NCBI RefSeq assembly: GCF_000482745.1
Contig: NZ_AXWQ01000004.1
Coordinates: forward strand, 434,001 to 498,000
Direction of reading: 5' to 3'
Length of the DNA stretch: 64,000 nucleotides
Origin: Oleidesulfovibrio alaskensis DSM 16109
GTDB taxonomy: Bacteria; Desulfobacterota; Desulfovibrionia; Desulfovibrionales; Desulfovibrionaceae
A program made the translations under genes and the position numbers. A model generated the notes under the pieces. The model was given only the letters and a program-made list of their open reading frames with translations, searched no databases and was not told the origin of the DNA. Shown one piece after another: positions 35,233 to 44,223 of this stretch; within the stretch, counting starts at the first letter, position 1; each line of letters starts with the position of its first letter.

Positions 35233-36129
35233 CTATGGCGCAAACTGCGCCAGTACGTGGTCGACAAACAGGCGCACCCGCATGGGGAGCTGTCTTGATC
35301 CCATCACCAGATTCACATCATGAACAAACCCGCCGCTCCAGTCGGGAAGCAGGCGTACAAGCCGCCCCGCCTTTTCATCCGGCCGGGCGCGCTCTTTACG
35401 CAGCAGGGCCACTCCGTGACCGGCCAGCAGAAAATCGCGGCACATCTCTACAGAGCTGAAACTGTATCGGGGCACAACATCCACAGTCACCTGCCGGCTG
35501 CCATTGTGCATGGGCCACCGCCCGCCGAAACGCTGCAGCACAATGCAGGGCATGCGATGCAGGTCGTCGGGGTCGCGGGGCATCGGATAGCGTTCAAGCA
35601 ATAAAGGCGAGGCATACAGAAAAGGTTCTATGGTCAGCAGCTTGCGTGTGACCAGAGCAGGCGCAATGGCGTTTCCGGTAACAAAAGCCACATCAAAGGG
35701 GGCGGTGCGCATATCCACGGGATGGTCCTGAAACGTCAGCTCAAGACTGATGTCCGGCCATCTGGCTGCAAAATCAAGAAGCACTTTTTTAAGCAGTCCG
35801 TCGTAAAGATCAAGAAACATGCATACCCGCACCAGTCCGGAAGGCTTTTGCATATTCAGCACCACAGAATCATACGCCTTCTGCACTTCTTCCAGCACAA
35901 AACCGCAGCGGTCCAGCAGGTACGCACCGTTGTCCGTCAATTCGACATTACGCGTATCGCGGTAAAAAAGCAGAACCCCCATACGCTTTTCCAGCAATTT
36001 GATACGCCTTGAAAGCGTGGAAACACCTATACCCAGCGCCTCAGCTGCCTTGGAAAAACTTTTCTGCCGGGCCACTTCCACCAGCAACGGCACGTCGTTC
36101 AAAAAGTCCTGCACTATTATGCCCACCAT
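35233..36129 (-). CDS. LysR-family transcriptional regulator
   Basis: A 298-residue LysR regulator. The N-terminal winged helix (FLNDVPLLVEVARQKSFSKA, ALGIGVSTLSRRIKLLEKRM) is intact, and the C-terminal effector domain begins near residue 92 (PSGLVRVCMFLDLYDGLL). It is divergent from a DUF169 gene, with 115 bases between start codons, which is the usual place for the operator it controls; autoregulation and control of that gene are inferred. The effector is unknown. Confidence 0.93.
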   Translation of the reverse strand: MVGIIVQDFLNDVPLLVEVARQKSFSKAAEALGIGVSTLSRRIKLLEKRMGVLLFYRDTRNVELTDNGAYLLDRCGFVLEEVQKAYDSVVLNMQKPSGLVRVCMFLDLYDGLLKKVLLDFAARWPDISLELTFQDHPVDMRTAPFDVAFVTGNAIAPALVTRKLLTIEPFLYASPLLLERYPMPRDPDDLHRMPCIVLQRFGGRWPMHNGSRQVTVDVVPRYSFSSVEMCRDFLLAGHGVALLRKERARPDEKAGRLVRLLPDWSGGFVHDVNLVMGSRQLPMRVRLFVDHVLAQFAP

Positions 36130-36244
36130 CGGAAAAGAGTTTTCTGCAAGCGTTGTTTATTTTATCCATGAGCATGGTATGAAAGGGCATACTGAAAAGC
36201 AATCATCTCCGGAGCCAACTTTCACAATAAAACAAGGAGACGAT

Positions 36245-37090
36245 ATGACGATGCAACCGGTACTCGACGGCACAGCCACCTTCATGGAACATCTCGGTCT
36301 GAATGAAGAGCCTCTGGGAGTATATTACTCTGATGATAAGCCGGAGAATGCGTTCGGCCCTAAAACGGGTGTTCCCATTTCGCGCGAACTGGAAGAAAGC
36401 GGAAAGCTGGATATGCGGGAAGTTATGAAGTCGTTCACCTGTGTCATGGGCAGCATATGGCTGGCCAGAAAAAAGCACGGCGCGGCTTTCATCTCGCAGA
36501 CAGAGTACGGCTGTCCGGGCGGAGTGTATTACTGCGCCATGCTTCAGCCTCATCTGCGGTTCATTGAGCACTATGTTTCCACGGGGTTTGAAGGCACCCC
36601 GCTGCAGGGGGAGCGGTATATGCCCGACCCCGACGCCATGCGCAACTTCATTCTTCGTGTGGCACCACGCAAAGCTCCTGCCCGCTACTGCATATTCAAA
36701 CCGCTGTCGCTGTTCAGTGCTCAAGAAAAACCTGAGTTCATCATATTCTTTGCCCGCCCTGAAGTGCTGACCGGCCTGTTCACACAGACTGTTTTCACCA
36801 CAGGCGATATGGATTGCGTGGCCTCACCTTTCGGCGCAGGCTGCACCAACATACTCGGATGGCCCTTGTACTATAAAGAAAAAGGCATCGAAAAAGCAGT
36901 CATCGGCGGATTTGATCCTTCAGCACGAAAATTTATGAAAACAGATGAGCTGACATTCACCGTTCCGCTGAGCTTATACGAAAAGATGCTGGCTGCGCTT
37001 CCGGAGTCCATGTTTACCCATGAGACAGACTGGAAAAACGTCCGCAAAAAAGTAGCCCGCAGTGCAAAAGCATGGGGCGAAGAAGAGTAG
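36245..37090 (+). CDS. DUF169 family protein
   Basis: A 281-residue cytoplasmic protein of the DUF169 family, common in anaerobes and methanogens. ATG 36245 (MTMQPVLDGTATF) follows AAGGAG at five bases. Conserved features include the LGLNEEPLGVYYSDDKPEN start, a Cys in TEYGCPGGVYY, and FGAGCTNILGWPLYY. The role is not established; conserved Cys and Gly residues may bind a metal or cofactor. It is divergent from the LysR gene, probably as its target. A perfect inverted repeat follows it. Confidence 0.85.
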   Translation: MTMQPVLDGTATFMEHLGLNEEPLGVYYSDDKPENAFGPKTGVPISRELEESGKLDMREVMKSFTCVMGSIWLARKKHGAAFISQTEYGCPGGVYYCAMLQPHLRFIEHYVSTGFEGTPLQGERYMPDPDAMRNFILRVAPRKAPARYCIFKPLSLFSAQEKPEFIIFFARPEVLTGLFTQTVFTTGDMDCVASPFGAGCTNILGWPLYYKEKGIEKAVIGGFDPSARKFMKTDELTFTVPLSLYEKMLAALPESMFTHETDWKNVRKKVARSAKAWGEEE

Positions 37091-37124
37091 AACACGGGTC
37101 TTGCCCGCAAACGCGCTATATCCG

Positions 37125-37157
37125 TGCAGGCCTGCACCACAGTGGTGCAGGCCTGCA
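37125..37157. repeat. Perfect 16-bp inverted repeat between convergent genes
   Basis: TGCAGGCCTGCACCAC (37125-37140), a single A, then GTGGTGCAGGCCTGCA (37142-37157). Each arm also contains the shorter palindrome TGCAGGCCTGCA. It touches the UPF0316 stop codon. No T-run follows, so it is not a standard terminator. Confidence 0.9.
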
Positions 37158-37667
37158 TCAACCGCCCACGGTATAGGTTTTTCTTATATCATCAACCACC
37201 ATATAACATTCAGGGTCCACATTGCGGGCAATGCGGGCCACTTCCCCGGCCTGACGTCTGCGCACCTGCACAAACAGCAGATTTACAACACCATCCCGCC
37301 CCTGTCCGTCAAAAACCGTCACGCGAAAACCGGCATCGCGCAGCGTGCAGGCAACCGGCCCACCTTCGCGTGTAAACACGCGCACCACCTGTTCGCCAAT
37401 CTTAAACACCCCCTCCAGCGTGATGCCTGCATAAGTTCCCGACGCAAACCCCAAGGCAAACGCCAGAGATGTCACCGGATCGCTGACCGCACCGATGACG
37501 CGTGAAACGGCATACACCCAGATAACGGCTTCGAAAAACGCCACGCTGAACGCCAGCAGACGGCGGCCGCGTATAATCATTACATGTCTGATGGTGCCCA
37601 GACATACATCGCACAGACGTGCGATGAAAACAGCCAGCGCAGTCAGCAGACTTGCTGCGGTAATCAT
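37158..37667 (-). CDS. UPF0316 membrane protein (DUF5698/DUF2179)
   Basis: About 169 residues. I place the start at ATG 37667 (MITAASLLTALAVFIARLCD, GGAG just upstream); the open frame reaches 37832. Three membrane segments occupy the first 90 residues with the conserved DVCLGTIRHVMIIRGRRLLA. The C-terminal DUF2179 domain (GGPVACTLRDAGFRVTVFDG and VVNLLFVQVRRRQAGEVARI) is typical of YebE/YitT-related proteins. The function is unknown in the family. A YitT-type protein with the same C-terminal domain lies at 50253-51161. Confidence 0.85.
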   Translation of the reverse strand: MITAASLLTALAVFIARLCDVCLGTIRHVMIIRGRRLLAFSVAFFEAVIWVYAVSRVIGAVSDPVTSLAFALGFASGTYAGITLEGVFKIGEQVVRVFTREGGPVACTLRDAGFRVTVFDGQGRDGVVNLLFVQVRRRQAGEVARIARNVDPECYMVVDDIRKTYTVGG

Positions 37668-38704
37668 ATTCACTCCTTCTGCCTGCATTCTCGGCCGCAC
37701 AAAACCCCGCTGCCTGAAATGCAGCCGGAATGCATAACGCTCTGCAATGTACATAGAAAAACAAAAAGGAAAAAGACGAGAAGTCTTTTCGCGGGCAAAA
37801 GACTTAATCTGCATGATATCATCAGGCAACAATCATGGCAACACCGCGCAATGTTTTATCCCGAAACCGGTATAAAACTCTGTGTAACATTCCTTGAACG
37901 TCTGAAACTGTCACCATCGTGAATCACTTTTAAAAACAAAAAAAGTGTGTGTTGATTATTTTTTATGAAAGCTAGCAAGATATTTTTCATATTATATATC
38001 GATATCAAATCAACAGAAACACCCTAATGACTACATATCGTTTTATCATATGCTGCCAGTCTTTTTGCAAAGCAGAACATGTCATACAAATGATACAACC
38101 AAGACTTTGCGTTAATCATCTGCAATGCATAAGTGCCCGCCATCCATAAAGCACACAGCCATAACCACCGTCATCTCCTTCTCCATGGTACTGTCCTCCA
38201 GCCGGGCATGCTACCCGCACAAACAGCACAATGTCTGAATCCGGTCCGGCCCGTACAAAACCGCCCCTCTGAGTGCAGCGCATGTCCCGCCATGCGGCAC
38301 AACCATGCCAGACTCTCATCACCAAACCTGTTCAGCACGTAATGGCAGTTTGCGCCTCATCTGCCCTGACTGCCCCCTTTTTCATGCCCGAAATAAAAAC
38401 GTTCCACGACCACAACAGGCAGTACACAACAACAGCAACAAAGCGTCAATACAATGCACTTTGCACAATTCTTACCATACAACACATGTACAACAACCTA
38501 AAACCATATCATAACGAATCTAAAAGAACTTATGTATGCAAATGCACACCAAAAACAAAATCTCCCTCAGTATTATGAAGCCACACTCCACGACAAGAAA
38601 CCGTACGTTAAAAAAATCACAATCAAAAAAAGAGTCTTCACCTTGAACATCAAAACTTTAAAAACTTGTCCCACTATTGCCACAACATAAAAAGAGGAGT
38701 AGAC
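37668..38704. other. Long AT-rich intergenic region upstream of sulP
   Basis: More than 1 kb with little coding potential. The part from about 37900 to 38110 is strongly AT-rich compared with the rest of the window. It may hold promoters for the flanking genes and a possible small minus-strand ORF (38112-38186). A weak promoter-like pair (TTGTCC and ATAAAA, near 38666-38690) sits just before the leader peptide. Confidence 0.5.
38112..38186 (-). CDS. Possible 24-residue small protein
   Basis: Minus-strand ORF MEKEMTVVMAVCFMDGGHLC and four more residues. Its support is a strong ribosome site, GGAGGA at 38194-38199, seven bases before the ATG. It is too short for composition tests. It could be a small regulatory peptide or chance. 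Confidence 0.3.
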   Translation of the reverse strand: MEKEMTVVMAVCFMDGGHLCIADD

Positions 38705-38749
38705 ATGCCAGCCTCTGCGTTCATCGCATATCATTTCAGGAGGCCTTAA
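38705..38749 (+). CDS. Leader peptide directly upstream of sulP (14 residues)
   Basis: ATG 38705 encodes MPASAFIAYHFRRP and stops with TAA immediately before the sulP ATG (38750). It has its own ribosome site (GAGGAG, five bases upstream), and the sulP ribosome site (AGGAGG) lies inside its last codons. This geometry suggests translational coupling or control of sulP by translation of the leader. Confidence 0.5.
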   Translation: MPASAFIAYHFRRP

Positions 38750-40495
38750 ATGCATTCTCAAAATGTGGCCTCGGACAGGGAAGGGTTCCTGCCCAAGGCC
38801 ATTTCTGTTCTCCGTCAGGGATATTCCCGCCAGAACTTCCTGCGCGACCTCGGCTCCGGTGCCACCGTGGGCATAGTCGCCCTGCCGCTGGCCATGGCGT
38901 TTGCCATCGCTTCCGGCACCACGCCCGAAAAAGGACTTTTTACCGCCATCGTCGCAGGCTTTCTTATCTCTGCGCTGGGCGGCAGCCGCTATCAGATAGG
39001 CGGCCCCACGGGTGCGTTTGTCGTCATCATTTTCAACATCATCTCCAGACACGGTTTTGACGGCCTGCTGCTGACCACCATAATGGCCGGAATCATCCTT
39101 ATTATTTTCGGTGTGTTGCGACTCGGAACCCTGATCACATTCATTCCCTATCCTGTGACCACCGGCTTTACCGCAGGCATCGCACTGCTCATATTTTCAT
39201 CACAGATAAACGATTTTCTGGGCATGCGGCTTGATGTGATACCCCCGGACTTTATCGGAAAATGGCAGGCATACTTCGGACATGCTGGTGCCATTGATCC
39301 GGTAACCGCAGCTGCCGCCCTGCTGACGCTGGGTATCATCATCGGCGTACGGCAGTTTGTTCCCCGCATTCCCGCTCCGGTTGCGGCCGTGGCAGCCGTA
39401 TCAGTGCTAGCAGCCGCGTGCGGCGCGCCTGTGGAAACAATCGGCAGCAGATTCGGCGGCATACCGCAGACACTGCCGTCATTTGCCCTGCCCGACTTTT
39501 CATGGGCGCAAGTACGCATACTGCTGCCCGACGCGCTTACCGTGGCACTGCTGGCCGGCATTGAATCGTTGTTGTCGTGCGTGGTGGCCGACGGCATGAC
39601 AGGCAGCCGGCACAACGCCAACACTGAACTGGTAGCACAGGGCACGGCAAACATCGCATCCGCACTTTTCGGCGGCATTCCCGCCACAGGCGCCATTGCC
39701 AGAACAGCCACAAACATCAGATCGGGCGCTTTCTCGCCTGTCTCGGGCATGATTCACTCTGCGGTACTGGTACTGTTTGTACTGCTGCTGGCTCCGGCCG
39801 CGGGGTACATTCCGCTGGCATGCCTCGCCGCCGTACTTGTTGTGGTGGCGTGGGACATGAGCGAAATTCACAAATTCATGCGCCTGCTGCGCGCCCCGAA
39901 GCCTGATGTGCTGGTCATGTGCCTTACATTCGGACTTACAGTGGCCGTCGACCTTACCGTGGCCGTCAATGTGGGAGTTGTTCTGGCTTCTTTGCTCTTC
40001 ATGCAGCGCATGAGCAAAGTCACGCGCATCCGCGAATCAGATGGCGAGCCTGCCGCCGAGACATGGGCTGAAGAAGAACCCGTAAGTGATGTCCCGCAGG
40101 GGGTGCGCATCTATGAAATTGACGGGCCATTCTTCTTCGGTGTGGCTGATAGGTTTAAAAGCGTTCTTGATATCATGGAAAAATCACCGGCCGTCTTTAT
40201 ATTGCGCCTGCGCAAAGTGCCCACAGTAGACTCCACGGCCATCAACGCTCTGGAACTGCTGCATGCCCGCTGCAAAGCCAACGGAACAGTGCTGCTGCTT
40301 TCCGGCCTGCGCAAGGCCCCGCTGCAGGAATTACAGCGGCTCGGAACACTGGACATTATCGGCCGCCGCAACATTATGCCGGACATAAACGCAGCCCTTG
40401 AACGGGCACGCGCCATCACCGGCACACATGACAGGACACGCAGGCAGCCGGACCGCCACAGCTCATCCGGCCGCACCGCTTCTTCCCTTTCCTGA
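38750..40495 (+). CDS. SulP-family anion transporter with STAS domain
   Basis: A 581-residue inner-membrane protein with about 12-14 membrane segments followed by a C-terminal STAS domain. Family features include GATVGIVALPLAMAFAIASG, SALGGSRYQIGGPTGAFVVI and GGIPATGAIARTATNIRSGA. The STAS domain (about 460-560) has IYEIDGPFFFGVADRF and the anti-sigma-antagonist-like LRKVPTVDSTAINALELL. SulP proteins carry sulfate, bicarbonate or other anions; in a sulfate reducer sulfate is plausible but not proven. A short leader ORF abuts its start. A terminator follows. Confidence 0.93.
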   Translation: MHSQNVASDREGFLPKAISVLRQGYSRQNFLRDLGSGATVGIVALPLAMAFAIASGTTPEKGLFTAIVAGFLISALGGSRYQIGGPTGAFVVIIFNIISRHGFDGLLLTTIMAGIILIIFGVLRLGTLITFIPYPVTTGFTAGIALLIFSSQINDFLGMRLDVIPPDFIGKWQAYFGHAGAIDPVTAAAALLTLGIIIGVRQFVPRIPAPVAAVAAVSVLAAACGAPVETIGSRFGGIPQTLPSFALPDFSWAQVRILLPDALTVALLAGIESLLSCVVADGMTGSRHNANTELVAQGTANIASALFGGIPATGAIARTATNIRSGAFSPVSGMIHSAVLVLFVLLLAPAAGYIPLACLAAVLVVVAWDMSEIHKFMRLLRAPKPDVLVMCLTFGLTVAVDLTVAVNVGVVLASLLFMQRMSKVTRIRESDGEPAAETWAEEEPVSDVPQGVRIYEIDGPFFFGVADRFKSVLDIMEKSPAVFILRLRKVPTVDSTAINALELLHARCKANGTVLLLSGLRKAPLQELQRLGTLDIIGRRNIMPDINAALERARAITGTHDRTRRQPDRHSSSGRTASSLS

Positions 40496-40496
40496 C

Positions 40497-40532
40497 AATA
40501 ATAAAGCGCTCCTTAGGGGGCGCTTTATTATT
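40497..40532 (+). terminator. Terminator of sulP
   Basis: Stem AATAATAAAGCGC (40497-40509) with GCGCTTTATTATT (40520-40532), containing the T-rich 3' arm. Confidence 0.8.
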
Positions 40533-40661
40533 ACAGTCCGCCCCGCGGCATCCGGCAGCATATCTCTGTGCACTGCACTCGCCGGCATAAGACCTCCGGC
40601 ACGCCTGCAGGATGCCCGCCCGCAAGCACAACAGCATTTTTCCGGCGGGAATGCACTGCGC

Positions 40662-40692
40662 AAAAAAAGCAGGCCCTGTTTCCAGAGCCTGC
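40662..40692 (-). terminator. Terminator of the first THxN gene
   Basis: Stem GCAGGCCCTG (40669-40678) with CAGAGCCTGC (40683-40692), one mismatch, followed on the minus strand by seven T. Confidence 0.85.
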
Positions 40693-40724
40693 CGTTTGCT
40701 GTCCGATATACGCGCTGAATAATG

Positions 40725-41504
40725 TTACGCGTTTTTCTTTTTCATGCGGGAATAAACCCCGAGAGCAAGTATGCCCATACCCATGAGGCCCAGAGTGGCA
40801 GGTTCGGGCGCAGGAGTGGGTTGCTGACGATGGCTGATGGAAAAATACGAATCCACGGAGGTTTTAGAATTTTCCGGTGTAAGCCAGCCATAGTAGGTTA
40901 TGCTTTTGTCCAGCTTCAGTGCTTCGACATACGAATCGGGTATGATGCCGTAGCTGCTGCTGAAATCCAGCGTATACCACTCACCGTCGTATTCAAACCC
41001 TTCTGTTGTCACCCCGGGATTGGTCAGGATGAACACATCGCTGGTAAGTCCGCCGTTGTTAGGTGTTTCGTAAAAGTCAAATTCAAGAAAGGTGGTAAGA
41101 GCTTTTTTCTCTCCATAATACGGATCCAGAGCCCACAGAGCCAGTTCGGCTTTCACCCTGCCGGAGGTCAGAGTATCAGTTGTCACGGGCATGTTGGTAT
41201 GGGTCATGGTGGTTGCATAGGCAGCATCACCATCAGTATCAACATTTCCCCATGTATAACTTGTCAGTTTGATGCTGCTGCGCTTTTCCCAAGAACCCCA
41301 GCTGAGATCTGTGTAGGCTCTTTCACCATCAATCTTCTGGCGCCCCCAGTAACCCACGTTTCCGTTACGGCCGGACATTTCCCAGTCGGTGAAACCGATA
41401 TGGTATGAGTATTGCCAGCTGTTGACCACAGCTGCAGACGCAGCAGATGCCACAAGAATACCCGCCGCAAAGACGGCGCACGCAAAAAGAGCACGAATTT
41501 TCAT
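40725..41504 (-). CDS. THxN-family PEP-CTERM protein, copy 1
   Basis: A 259-residue secreted protein. I place the start at ATG 41504 (MKIRALFACAVFAAGILVAS), giving a signal peptide ending ASA; the open frame upstream is not credible. The THxN motif is T101-H102-T103-N104. The C-terminus has the sorting signal PAPEPATLGLMGMGILALGV followed by basic RMKKK, recognised by an exosortase that removes it and places the protein outside the cell (biofilm/extracellular matrix). It is a paralogue of the two genes that follow on this strand. No exosortase gene is in the window. Confidence 0.92.
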   Translation of the reverse strand: MKIRALFACAVFAAGILVASAASAAVVNSWQYSYHIGFTDWEMSGRNGNVGYWGRQKIDGERAYTDLSWGSWEKRSSIKLTSYTWGNVDTDGDAAYATTMTHTNMPVTTDTLTSGRVKAELALWALDPYYGEKKALTTFLEFDFYETPNNGGLTSDVFILTNPGVTTEGFEYDGEWYTLDFSSSYGIIPDSYVEALKLDKSITYYGWLTPENSKTSVDSYFSISHRQQPTPAPEPATLGLMGMGILALGVYSRMKKKNA

Positions 41505-41916
41505 GAGCTGATTCCCCCCAGCTTTTAGTAGCCACCCGTTGCAGGCGGCATATCTGACAAGCAATCGCCGTGCCTGTATATTTTTTCCATATAGCGTCAA
41601 CAGGTTACCACTATGTACTACATCGGAAAACCCATCGGAAACTGTAATACTTTTCGACACCTTCGCATGCATTATACCACAAATTGACAGCCGGGCAATA
41701 CCTGAGACTTGTTGGTCAGGCAGTGGCGGTGACAGCCCGGCACCGCCTGCGGGAAAAAGTACGCGCGTTACAGCCTGCACCGGCCTTACGGGCTTCTTAC
41801 AGCACTGCCCCCGCCTGTCACCACACATAACGCCTGCTGTTCCGGAAAAAACGGCATCAAACGCACACCGCATTGTACCGGTGTATCTCCATGGTTTCGC
41901 GCACATGGCAGCAGCA
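41505..41916. other. Region between THxN copies 1 and 2
   Basis: About 410 bases upstream of copy 1. Much is AT-rich near the start (TATATTTTTTCCATATAGCG), suitable for a promoter. No gene is visible. Confidence 0.45.
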
Positions 41917-41950
41917 TAAAAAAAGGCAGGCTCTGCCATCAGAGCCTGCC
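41917..41950 (-). terminator. Terminator of THxN copy 2
   Basis: Perfect stem GGCAGGCTCT (41925-41934) with AGAGCCTGCC (41941-41950), followed on the minus strand by seven T. The stem sequence is close to that after copy 1. Confidence 0.88.
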
Positions 41951-41972
41951 GGTATGCGGTGCGACAGGTTCA

Positions 41973-42764
41973 TCAGGAACGCTTCGCAACATTTCTTTTC
42001 ATACGGGAATACACGCCAAGAGCCACCAGCCCCAGCCCCATGAGCCCGAGCGTTGCAGGCTCCGGCGCAGGTGTGGGTTGCGGCCGATGCGTGATGGTAA
42101 AGCTGGTGTCCACCGTAGTGTCTGCATTTTCAGGAGTCAGCCAGCCGTAGTACGTGATGGATGTGTCCAGCCCCAGAGCTTCGATGTAGGACTCGGGGAT
42201 GACACCGTAACTGCTGCCGAAATCAAGCGTGTACCACTCTCCGCCGTATTCGAAGCCTTCGGTGGTCACCCCGGGGTTGGTCAGAATGAACACGTCATCA
42301 GTAAGCAGCCCGTTATTGGGGGTCTCATAAAATGCAAATTCCAGAGCCGTGGACAACGCTATTTCTGAGCCATGGTACGGATCAAGAGCTCTCAGTTCGA
42401 GCATGGCCTTGACGGTACCGGATACCAGCGACCCGCCGTAAGTGGGCGAGTTGCTGTGCGTCATGGACATGGCATGCGCGGCATCACCGTTGGTGTGCAC
42501 AATACCGCTGGTTCCGCTGTCCAGCGAGATTCCGCTCCAGCCGTTCCAGTTATCGCCCCAGTACAGATTCTTGTAGGCCTTCTCGCCATCTATCCAGGTT
42601 TTTCCCCACTTAGAAGGTCTGGTCCAGCGGTCGGACATTTTCCAGTCGGTAAAACCGGCGTTGTAGGTGTAGCCCCACGAAGTAACCACGGCAGCAGAAG
42701 CAACGGCCGCAAAAAGAAGATTGAAAACAAGAATACCAGTTATTGTAACAATACGAGTGTGCAT
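41973..42764 (-). CDS. THxN-family PEP-CTERM protein, copy 2
   Basis: A 263-residue paralogue of copy 1, closest to it (VFILTNPGVTTEGFEY, SYGVIPESYIEALGLD, ITYYGWLTPEN). I place the start at ATG 42764 (MHTRIVTITGILVFNLLFAA), with AAGGAAG upstream. The THxN motif is T102-H103-S104-N105. The sorting signal is PAPEPATLGLMGLGLVALGV followed by a basic tail (RMKRNVAKRS). The mature protein is rich in Trp, Tyr, Gly and Asp, as expected for an extracellular matrix protein. It has its own terminator. Confidence 0.92.
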   Translation of the reverse strand: MHTRIVTITGILVFNLLFAAVASAAVVTSWGYTYNAGFTDWKMSDRWTRPSKWGKTWIDGEKAYKNLYWGDNWNGWSGISLDSGTSGIVHTNGDAAHAMSMTHSNSPTYGGSLVSGTVKAMLELRALDPYHGSEIALSTALEFAFYETPNNGLLTDDVFILTNPGVTTEGFEYGGEWYTLDFGSSYGVIPESYIEALGLDTSITYYGWLTPENADTTVDTSFTITHRPQPTPAPEPATLGLMGLGLVALGVYSRMKRNVAKRS

Positions 42765-42983
42765 AACAGCTTCCTTACACAAATAGTAATGAGTTCTTTC
42801 CTCGGTAGAGGCACACTGGTTAAGCAAACAGCGTTCCATGCAATCTAACACAATCTAATCTAACATGTTAGGCAAAACCCTACCCATGATTGACTGTATT
42901 TTAACTGTAAATAAATCCGACACCAGTTATAACTACCGACATCACCCCCGACAGGAGCAGACACTCATTCCGGATTTTGTGCA

Positions 42984-43012
42984 CAAAAAAAGCGGCCCGC
43001 AGGCGGACCGCT
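42984..43012 (-). terminator. Terminator of THxN copy 3
   Basis: Stem AGCGGCCCGC (42991-43000) with GCGGACCGCT (43003-43012), one mismatch, followed on the minus strand by seven T. Confidence 0.8.
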
Positions 43013-43037
43013 TGGCAGATTCAGCACTTGCAGCAAC

Positions 43038-43826
43038 TCAGCTTTTTTTGCGGCGCTGCCACAGAGCGTATCCGCCCATGGCCAGCATACCCAGTCCCAT
43101 AAGCCCCATTGTTGCGGGCTCCGGAGCATGCGCGGGCTGGGGCATCACATGCGAAATTGAAAAGCTGGTGTCCACCACGGTACTGTCAAATTCCGAGGTA
43201 ACCCATCCATAATATGTAAGTCCCGTATCCAGCCCGATCCGCTGAATGTAATATTCCGGAATAACGCCGAAGCTCCCGCCGAAGTCCAGCGTGTACCACT
43301 CACCGTCATACTCAAAACCTTCAAAGGTGACCTGCGGATTGTTCAAAATAAACACATCGCGGCTCATTCCTTCAAATATGGACTTTTCATAAAAGCTGAA
43401 ATCAAGTTCGGTGGAAAGCGTTGCAGGCTCACCCGCCACAGGCTCCAGCGCCTGAAGTTCAAGTACGGCTTTCACCGTGCCGGAGACAAGCGCGCTTGTT
43501 GTCCATCTGTTGTAGTGCGTCATGGTCATGGCTGCGGCAGGCGCACCGCCTGTGTTCACCACACCGGAAACAGGTGCGTTGAGTTCAATGCGGGACTGAA
43601 ACAAGGGAAGCAGGCTGGAGCCCCACCAGAGGGTATGGTAGCCGGTCTCGCCGTTCAGATTGACCGGTCCCTTCACCCCGCCGGAGTCTCCGGACTGTGC
43701 CCATGTCCAGTCCACAAAACCGGCATCATAAGAATACTGCCAGGAAGTTACCACCCCGGCCGATGCTGACGAAACAAAGATAAGCGTCACAACAAGCACC
43801 ATTGCAATCCGACAGACAGTTTTCAT
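43038..43826 (-). CDS. THxN-family PEP-CTERM protein, copy 3
   Basis: A 262-residue paralogue, the most divergent of the three. The signal peptide MKTVCRIAMVLVVTLIFVSS ends ASA. The THxN motif is T103-H104-Y105-N106. The sorting signal is HAPEPATMGLMGLGMLAMGG, then RRKKS. The shared core VFILNNPQVTFEGFEYDGEW and LTYYGW is retained. It has a probable promoter in the AT-rich region beyond 43860. The three copies appear to come from local duplication. Confidence 0.92.
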   Translation of the reverse strand: MKTVCRIAMVLVVTLIFVSSASAGVVTSWQYSYDAGFVDWTWAQSGDSGGVKGPVNLNGETGYHTLWWGSSLLPLFQSRIELNAPVSGVVNTGGAPAAAMTMTHYNRWTTSALVSGTVKAVLELQALEPVAGEPATLSTELDFSFYEKSIFEGMSRDVFILNNPQVTFEGFEYDGEWYTLDFGGSFGVIPEYYIQRIGLDTGLTYYGWVTSEFDSTVVDTSFSISHVMPQPAHAPEPATMGLMGLGMLAMGGYALWQRRKKS

Positions 43827-44101
43827 GATTCACTCCTGTTACCCTGTACTCTAACGCTACCAAGCCTTCGATATAACAGAAGCAATAGCGGTTCCAAATC
43901 GACAATACAAAATTAAAACAACATGTTAACATTGGAATCGGCAAAGAACAAAAAAATGTAAAAAAAAACGACACATCTTATAATATAAAATAGCCCTTAC
44001 ATTACAGACTGATAACAAACTGAGAAGATAAAGACAGCTGTCGATTATAATTACACCAGTAAAAATACCTGACACTGCCCTGCCTGTACCCGCAGCAAAA
44101 A
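43827..44101. other. AT-rich region upstream of THxN copy 3
   Basis: About 275 bases, markedly AT-rich between 43900 and 44060. It separates copy 3 from greA and must hold the copy 3 promoter. No gene is visible. Confidence 0.45.
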
Positions 44102-44135
44102 CAAAAAGCCCCCGCCGCAAAAACGGCAGGGGCTT
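44102..44135 (-). terminator. Terminator of greA
   Basis: Stem AGCCCCCGCCG with CGGCAGGGGCT (about 44107-44133), one mismatch, followed on the minus strand by TTTTTGT. It is about 90 bases after the greA stop. Confidence 0.75.
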
Positions 44136-44223
44136 ACAGAGCTTGTCTTGGCTGTCTGGTGTCACCGGAGGTACTGGCCGCCCGGTGGCGCCGACAGGAG
44201 CACATCCAGACTGGCCTGTAAAA

